Origin: an uncultured Duganella sp.
GTDB taxonomy: Bacteria; Pseudomonadota; Gammaproteobacteria; Burkholderiales; Burkholderiaceae
NCBI GenBank assembly: GCA_946482635.1
Contig: CAMLSG010000058.1
Location: forward strand, 1-27,357
DNA: 27,357 nucleotides
Reading direction: 5' to 3'
Position numbers and translations under genes: made by a program. Under the pieces are notes generated by a model that saw only the letters and a program-made list of their open reading frames with translations, was not told the origin of the DNA and did not search any database. The stretch's first letter is position 1. Each line of letters begins with the position of its first letter. This document shows positions 22,434 through 27,357 of the stretch, in pieces.

Positions 22434-22572
22434 TCTGCCTCAAGAATTGATTGCTAATCGCCCTCCCCTTGAATCGAACTACACCGTCAATATAGTCCAC
22501 GTCGGGGAAATGGCAAGGCAAAATCTAGGCAAAAATGCCAATGTTAATTGCTGAGCATGCCTGCACCACGGC

Positions 22573-23571
22573 TTAGCGCAAGCTCGGCTTTGCCGCATCC
22601 GCGGCAGCCTTGATTGCGCCGTAACCGACTGCCGCGCCAAATTTCTTCAGCACGCGCTCAGGCAGGTTTTCATGCTGGGTGTAGTCGACGATATCCTCCG
22701 CTTTCACCACGTCGCGCGCTACGCTGTCCACGCTGCCCAGGTCATCGGCCAAGCCCATCTCGATGGCGCGCGCGCCAGTCCAGTACAGGCCGGAGAACAT
22801 ATCCGGCGTTTCCTTCAGGCGCTTGCCGCGACCGGTGCGCACCACATCGATGAACTGCGCGTGAATTTCCTTCAGCATGGTCTGCGCGTGCTGCTTCTGC
22901 TTGTCCGACTGCGGGCTGAACGGGTCCATGAAACCCTTGTTTTCGCCAGCGGTCAGCAGGCGGCGTTCCACGCCCAGCTTTTCCATGGTGCCGGTAAAGC
23001 CGAAACCGTCCATCAGCACGCCGATCGAGCCGATGATGCTGGCCTTGTTGACGTAGATGCGGTCTGCGGCAGAGGCAATGTAATAGCCGCCCGAAGCGCA
23101 GATTTCATCCACCACCACATACAGCGGCTTTTGCGGGTACCCATGGCGCAGGCGCCGGATTTCGTCGACGATCATGCCGGCCTGCACCGCGCTGCCGCCC
23201 GGGCTGTTGATGTGCAGGACGATGGCCACCGAGCCAGTGTCGGAAAATGCCTTGTTCAAGGCGGGAATCACCACATCGGCGGCGCCGCTGCCTTCGGACT
23301 CGATGCTGCCTTCGATTTCAATCAGGGCGGTATGACGGCCCAGCGCTTCGGCATCGCCTCCCATCAGGTTGACGCCGAAATAGCTGGCCAGGGCGAAGAA
23401 GATGATCGCCAGGGTCGACACCTTGAAGAAAATGCTCCAGCGGCGATTGGCGCGCTGCTCCTTCAGCGTGGCGAACACCAGCTTTTCCAGGACCTCGCGT
23501 TCCCATTTAATGGGGGGATTCTCGGCAGGCGGGGCCGGCTGGGTGTTATTGTTGTCGTTGTTATCACTCAT
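22573..23571 (-). CDS. sppA: S49 family signal peptide peptidase, SppA type
   Basis: An inner-membrane serine peptidase that probably degrades cleaved signal peptides. The 332-residue short form has an N-terminal cytoplasmic stretch and one membrane helix (about 47-69). The S49 core follows: INSPGGSAVQAG, then VVDEICASGGYYIASAAD with the catalytic Ser at 160, and TAGENKGFMDPF with the catalytic Lys at 212 (Ser-Lys dyad). E. coli SppA is a double-length protein; this is the shorter single-core kind. Its ATG overlaps the stop of the Rieske gene (ATGA), so it is translationally coupled to that gene and to the HAD gene before it. Confidence 0.9.
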   Translation of the reverse strand: MSDNNDNNNTQPAPPAENPPIKWEREVLEKLVFATLKEQRANRRWSIFFKVSTLAIIFFALASYFGVNLMGGDAEALGRHTALIEIEGSIESEGSGAADVVIPALNKAFSDTGSVAIVLHINSPGGSAVQAGMIVDEIRRLRHGYPQKPLYVVVDEICASGGYYIASAADRIYVNKASIIGSIGVLMDGFGFTGTMEKLGVERRLLTAGENKGFMDPFSPQSDKQKQHAQTMLKEIHAQFIDVVRTGRGKRLKETPDMFSGLYWTGARAIEMGLADDLGSVDSVARDVVKAEDIVDYTQHENLPERVLKKFGAAVGYGAIKAAADAAKPSLR

Positions 23572-23933
23572 GGTCGTGGGCGCACATAGTCATCAGGCTG
23601 CCAGTAAATGTTGTCGTCGCGCTCGGTCACGGCAATCGGGCGCAAGCGGCCGCCGCGGCAAGGGCCGCCGGCACATTGGCCATTCTCAGGCATATAAATG
23701 GCGCCGTGGGTGGAACACATAATATAGAGGCCGCTCGACTCGAAGAACTCCCCTTCGGCCCAGTCAAGCTCGATTGGCACGTGGGCGCAGCGATTCAGGT
23801 AGCCATAGACCTTGCCGCCGTAGCGCACAACGAAGCCGGTGGTATCTTCACCACCCGCGCGCAGCGGGAAACGAATGCCTTTGCCGCCTTCGAGAAGCGC
23901 AGCTGCTTCGCAGACCAGAATGTCAGCATCCAT
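23568..23933 (-). CDS. Rieske [2Fe-2S] ferredoxin-like protein
   Basis: A small soluble Rieske iron-sulphur electron-transfer protein; its partner is not known. I chose the ATG at 23933, which overlaps the HAD-gene stop (TGATG). A GTG one codon earlier (23936) is also possible. The 121-residue product has the paired Rieske motifs: CAH (C49, H51) and CSTH (C73, H76) about 22 residues apart, with the GAIYMP that often follows. A further two cysteines (CAGGPC) lie downstream. It sits between the HAD-like phosphatase and sppA with overlaps of one and four bases. Confidence 0.88.
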   Translation of the reverse strand: MDADILVCEAAALLEGGKGIRFPLRAGGEDTTGFVVRYGGKVYGYLNRCAHVPIELDWAEGEFFESSGLYIMCSTHGAIYMPENGQCAGGPCRGGRLRPIAVTERDDNIYWQPDDYVRPRP

Positions 23934-24592
23934 CACGCGTTCTCATTCAGCCACTGGTGCAACTGCGGCACCGTACGGGCCGAGTACACCGGGTTGCAGG
24001 CAGCCAGTTGATCGAGCGGATGCGCGCCATATTCAACGGCGATGCCAGACGATCCGGCATTTTGCGCCATCATCAGGTCATGGGTGGTGTCGCCGATCAT
24101 CACCGTGCGGCGCAAATCCTGGCCCAGTTCACGCGTCAGCTCCTGCAGCATGGCAGGATGCGGCTTGGAGAAGGTCTCATCGGCACAGCGCGTCGCATCG
24201 AAGGTCGACAGCAGGCCGGCAGCATTCAGGGCGCGGTTCAGGCCGACCCGGCTCTTACCGGTCGCCACCGCAAGGAAGAAGCCTTGCTGCGACAGGTCTT
24301 GCAACATCTCCGGCACGCCATCAAACAGCGTCAATTCATGGTCTTTTGCCAGGTAATGGTAGCGATAGCGTTCGATCATGCGCGGATAAACCTTGGGGTC
24401 GAGGCCCGGCATCGCCACTTGCATGGCTTCGCCCAGGCCGAGGCCGATAACGTGGGCGGCTTGTTCCCTGCTTGGGATCGGCAGCGCCAGGTCCTTGGCG
24501 GCGGCCTGTATACATTTCACGATGGTGGCGGTGCTGTCCATGAGCGTGCCATCCCAATCGAAGACGATCAGGTCAAATTGCTTGCGCGGCAT
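23933..24592 (-). CDS. HAD-IA hydrolase (phosphoglycolate phosphatase-like)
   Basis: A HAD-superfamily phosphatase. The 219-residue product has motif I FDWDGTLMDS (nucleophile D12, acid D14), motif II VATGKSR, motif III lysine in FSKPHP, and motif IV MIGDTTHD. The cap between motifs I and II is the C1 helical type of subclass IA. Such genes beside rluC are often annotated gph, but the substrate cannot be read from sequence, so no symbol is given. It follows rluC by 10 bases and overlaps the Rieske gene start. Confidence 0.88.
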   Translation of the reverse strand: MPRKQFDLIVFDWDGTLMDSTATIVKCIQAAAKDLALPIPSREQAAHVIGLGLGEAMQVAMPGLDPKVYPRMIERYRYHYLAKDHELTLFDGVPEMLQDLSQQGFFLAVATGKSRVGLNRALNAAGLLSTFDATRCADETFSKPHPAMLQELTRELGQDLRRTVMIGDTTHDLMMAQNAGSSGIAVEYGAHPLDQLAACNPVYSARTVPQLHQWLNENA

Positions 24593-24602
24593 TATTTTTT
24601 TC

Positions 24603-25622
24603 TCAATTCAATGGTTTCCCCAAGCTTACCAAGAATCGCTGGCATTCGGCGGCCAAAGGCGCATTCAGGGTCATAGACTTGCCCGTTTCCGGGTGGGTAA
24701 ACGTAATCTGGTGGGCGTGCAGGAACATGCGCTTCAGGGCGCCACGCGTTTCCGTGGCTTTCTGCAGCGCCTTGTTCAGTGCAAAATCGCCGTATTTATC
24801 ATCACCTGCGATGGGGAAGCCCGACGATTGCAGATGAACGCGAATCTGGTGGGTGCGGCCGGTCTTCAGCTCGGCTTCCAGCAGCGCAAAACCTTCGAAT
24901 TTTTGCAGCAGGCTGAACACGGTATGCGAAGCCTGGCCGTCGGCTTGCACGCGCACGCGGCGCTCACCATCCGGCAGCGTGTATTTATGTAATGCCAACT
25001 TGACGTGCTGGCGCTTGTTTTTCCAGTCACCTACAGCCAGGGCCAGGTAGCGCTTGTCGGTCAGGCCGTCGCGCATCTGGTCATGCAGGTTGGTCAGGGC
25101 AGTACGCTTTTTCGCAATCAACAGCAGGCCGGAAGTTTCCCGGTCCAGGCGGTGCACCAGTTCCAGGAACTTGGCGTCCGGGCGGGCAGCACGTAGCTGC
25201 TCGATCACGCCAAACGAGACGCCGGAGCCACCATGAACGGCCACGCCGCAGGGTTTGTTAATCACCAGCAGGTTAGCGTCTTCAAAAATGACTTCGAATT
25301 CGGCCGCCGGAACGGTGGTTTCTTGCTTTTCGGCAATACGAATCGGCGGAATGCGGACCAGGTCGCCGGCATTCAGGCGGTATAACTGGTCGATACGGCC
25401 CTTGTTGACCCGCACTTCACCGGAGCGCAGGATGCGATAGACGTGGCTCTTCGGCACACCTTTGCAAACACGCAACAGGTAATTATCGATACGCTGACCG
25501 GCCTCTTCTTCAGTGATGGTAACGAATTGCGCTTGCGGCAGGACCTGTTGGGGGGAAGCGGATTCGGCTTTTTGCGACTTGTTTTGACCGGTCTTCCCAG
25601 AATTTCTCTCTAAGTCCTTCAT
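24603..25622 (-). CDS. rluC: 23S rRNA pseudouridine synthase RluC/RluD type
   Basis: Makes pseudouridines in 23S rRNA (955/2504/2580 for RluC in E. coli). From the ATG at 25622 the product has 339 residues. A polar N-terminal tail (about 1-30) precedes an S4 domain (about 42-95; RIDNYLLRVCKGVPKSHVYR). The RluA-family core contains HRLDRETSGLLLIAK with the catalytic Asp at 160, RYLALAVG, and GRTHQIRVHLQSSGFPI. Start: the track to 25664 begins at a TTG and is less likely. No clear ribosome site is seen before the ATG and the stretch is AT-rich (TTATATATTC). It lies divergent from rne, an arrangement common in related genomes. Confidence 0.92.
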   Translation of the reverse strand: MKDLERNSGKTGQNKSQKAESASPQQVLPQAQFVTITEEEAGQRIDNYLLRVCKGVPKSHVYRILRSGEVRVNKGRIDQLYRLNAGDLVRIPPIRIAEKQETTVPAAEFEVIFEDANLLVINKPCGVAVHGGSGVSFGVIEQLRAARPDAKFLELVHRLDRETSGLLLIAKKRTALTNLHDQMRDGLTDKRYLALAVGDWKNKRQHVKLALHKYTLPDGERRVRVQADGQASHTVFSLLQKFEGFALLEAELKTGRTHQIRVHLQSSGFPIAGDDKYGDFALNKALQKATETRGALKRMFLHAHQITFTHPETGKSMTLNAPLAAECQRFLVSLGKPLN

Positions 25623-26189
25623 TTTGAATATATAATCGTTATGCCGCGGTTTTATCTGCTGCAAGTGTAAAGAATTAAACGTACATTTTACACAGGGGCG
25701 TATCTACTGGCCTCGCCAAACGCAAATTCGGTGGAAAAAATTGTATACGCACATTCGTGCGCCGATCAGGGTCGCAACCACTGTTGCCATCGGCTCGAGC
25801 GCTCGGGTGCAGGATTAGACTGGCTGGATTGTTAGGATAAGTCCGGCGAGCAAGCACTACAGTCGTTGCTCGCTGGTTGATGAAGTGGATAACGCTTGCC
25901 GTTTCGCCAAGGCACCATACAAGATGCCCTGGCCCGACGATGTGCGCACGCCTGCATTCTCCCGCCACCCGGCAACGCTCGGGCCGTTGGATGATGTTGC
26001 ACGCAGTGCGCAAACTCGGCATGACGATCGGCTTCATGCGCCCAATGTGGCAGCAGCGCTTCTCGCAGCTGCGCCGCATGACGAGGCATTTCCCCCTACA
26101 GCCTCCTTAATTCACGCGTATATCCTTGTACTTCGCCGTCTCTACGGAGGCGGCTTTGACATGGCCCAAGGGTCGCGGAGTTAATAAAA
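25623..26189 (+). promoter_or_regulatory. rluC-rne divergent gap: promoters and long structured rne leader
   Basis: This 567-base gap contains no gene I can support; short frames inside it lack ribosome sites or family look. Structures seen are a GTGTAAA/TTTACAC inverted repeat (25665-25671 and 25687-25693) and a perfect palindrome CGAGCGCTCG (25796-25805). There is also a strong hairpin, CCGGCGAGCAA-N12-TTGCTCGCTGG (25843-25876, one GU pair). GGAG lies 9 bases before the rne ATG. RNase E mRNAs in other bacteria have long 5' leaders through which the enzyme controls its own level; I infer the same here. Confidence 0.45.
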
Positions 26190-27357
26190 ATGAAACGCAT
26201 GTTGTTTAATGCTACGCAGCAAGAGGAGTTGCGCGTAGCAATTGTCGACGGTCAAAAATTGATCGATATCGACATCGAGACCGCCGGACGAGAGCAGCGC
26301 AAGTCCAATATCTACAAAGGCGTCATCACTCGAATCGAACCCTCCCTCGAAGCTTGCTTCGTCAGCTACGGCGAAGACCGCCACGGCTTCCTCCCCTTTA
26401 AAGAAGTTGCCCGCTCTTATTTCCGTGAAGGCGTCGACGTTCGCAATGCATCCGTCAAGGAAGCGCTGCGCGAAGGCCAGGAAATCATGGTGCAGGTGGA
26501 GAAGGAAGAGCGCGGTAATAAAGGCGCGGCACTGACGTCCTTTATTTCGCTGGCTGGCCGCTACCTGGTGCTGATGCCGAACAACCCGCGCGGCGGCGGT
26601 GTTTCCCGCCGTGTCGAGGGCGAAGAGCGCCAGGAACTGCGCGAAACCATGGACAAGCTGGACCTGCCGCAAGGCATGTCGGTAATTGCCCGTACCGCCG
26701 GCATCGGCCGTACCGTGGAAGAGCTGCAGTGGGACTTGAACTACCTGATGCAACTGTGGCGCGCGATCGAAGGCGCCTCCAAGGCAGCCTCCGGCGCCTT
26801 CCTGATCTACCAGGAATCGTCCCTGGTGATCCGCGCGATCCGCGACTACTTCCAGCCTGATATCGGCGAGATCCTGATCGATACCGACGAGATCTACGAA
26901 CAGGCGCACCAGTTCATGTCGCACGTGATGCCGGACATGGTACACCGCGTGAAGCGCTACAGCGACGACGTGCCGCTGTTCTCCCGCTTCCAGATCGAAC
27001 ACCAGATCGAAACGGCGTACAGCCGCACGGTGCCGCTGCCATCCGGCGGCGCCATCGTGATCGACCACACCGAAGCCCTGGTGTCCATCGACGTCAACTC
27101 GGCCCGCGCCACCCGCGGTTCGGACATCGAAACCACCGCCTTCCACACCAACTGCGAAGCCGCCGACGAAGTGGCGCGCCAGCTGCGCCTGCGCGACCTG
27201 GGCGGCCTGATCGTGATCGACTTCATCGACATGGAAGTGTCGAAGAACCAGCGCGAAGTCGAACAGCGCCTGAAAGACGCCCTGCACCACGACCGTGCCC
27301 GCGTCCAGATGGGCAAGATTTCCCGCTTCGGCCTGATGGAACTGTCGCGCCAGCGCC
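26190..27357 (+). CDS. rne: Ribonuclease E (5' part; 3' end outside window)
   Basis: The main endoribonuclease of mRNA decay and rRNA/tRNA processing. About 389 codons are in the window, all in the catalytic half. It starts [20 protein letters not shown]. An S1 domain follows ([20 protein letters not shown] then [11 protein letters not shown]), then the 5'-sensor/DNase I-like part. The two catalytic Asp residues sit in [14 protein letters not shown] and [10 protein letters not shown] Cys replaces Leu in the TNxEAA segment ([12 protein letters not shown]). The zinc-link and C-terminal scaffold lie beyond the edge. ATG at 26190 is preceded by GGAG. Confidence 0.97.
   Translation, partial: MKRMLFNATQQEELRVAIVDGQKLIDIDIETAGREQRKSNIYKGVITRIEPSLEACFVSYGEDRHGFLPFKEVARSYFREGVDVRNASVKEALREGQEIMVQVEKEERGNKGAALTSFISLAGRYLVLMPNNPRGGGVSRRVEGEERQELRETMDKLDLPQGMSVIARTAGIGRTVEELQWDLNYLMQLWRAIEGASKAASGAFLIYQESSLVIRAIRDYFQPDIGEILIDTDEIYEQAHQFMSHVMPDMVHRVKRYSDDVPLFSRFQIEHQIETAYSRTVPLPSGGAIVIDHTEALVSIDVNSARATRGSDIETTAFHTNCEAADEVARQLRLRDLGGLIVIDFIDMEVSKNQREVEQRLKDALHHDRARVQMGKISRFGLMELSRQR

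Noticed and set aside
22434..22572. A small GGCA/TGCC hairpin in the gap before sppA's stop
   Set aside because: Only four base pairs with no clear T-run after it; chance is likely.
25885..26184. A 99-residue plus-strand frame in the rne leader
   Set aside because: No ribosome site or family look; more likely part of the leader.
26181..27290. A 369-residue minus-strand open frame opposite rne
   Set aside because: Antisense shadow of RNase E catalytic domain.

Overview
The window looks like a chromosomal segment of a motile, high-GC betaproteobacterium. The closest feel is Oxalobacteraceae (Massilia / Duganella / Janthinobacterium type). This is judged from protein families and gene order only, because no database search was possible. 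Signs are the flgBCDEF // flgA-flgM-flgN divergent layout, the flhB-flhA-flhF-fleN(flhG)-fliA-motC-motD block, and an rne / rluC / HAD phosphatase / Rieske / S49 peptidase cluster.

Layout. 1-2311 (minus): a membrane-bound PAS-GGDEF-EAL protein, cut at its 3' end by the window edge. 2418-6266 (minus): flgB-flgC-flgD-flgE-flgF (rod and hook genes); flgG and later genes do not follow. 6386-7971 (plus): flgA, then flgM-flgN behind a sigma-28 type promoter. 8048-9613 (plus): an exported, C-terminally anchored protein that I do not recognise, whose residue pattern suggests a permuted papain-like fold. 9713-17645 (minus): flhB, flhA, a palindromic element, then flhF, fleN, fliA, motC and motD, many of them overlapping. 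17727-19255: a fumarylacetoacetate hydrolase family protein, divergent from a small membrane protein made of two DUF2061-like repeats. 19295-20341 (minus): an Rpn-family nuclease gene with a tetrapeptide repeat tract and a strong internal translation start. 20469-21278 (plus): a VOC-fold protein and a secreted four-EF-hand protein. 21279-21995 (minus): an RsuA-type pseudouridine synthase. 22140-22433 (plus): a small unknown protein. 22573-25622 (minus): rluC, HAD phosphatase, Rieske protein and S49 peptidase, the last three translationally coupled. 26190 to the right edge (plus): rne, preceded by a roughly 570-base structured leader/promoter region.

How it fits together. The flagellar part contains both halves of the FliA/FlgM checkpoint. 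FliA (sigma-28) is encoded at 11204-11935 and its anti-sigma factor FlgM at 7177-7500, the latter behind what looks like a FliA-dependent promoter. FlhF/FleN set flagellar position and number, FlhA/FlhB form the export gate, FlgA-F build the P-ring, rod and hook, and MotC/MotD are stators. The c-di-GMP enzyme beside flgF could link second-messenger signalling to motility.

Most notable items: (1) the rpn gene at 19295-20341 carries the marks of a gene-within-gene toxin-antitoxin and phage-defence locus; (2) two intergenic palindromic elements (9614-9712 and 14214-14351) share the same 12-base inverted ends; (3) the unrecognised exported protein at 8048-9613 has a promoter placed for leaderless transcription over a perfect inverted repeat; (4) FleN has lost its Walker A glycines but keeps the FlhF-activating motif. 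No tRNA, rRNA, CRISPR array, insertion sequence or prophage was seen.
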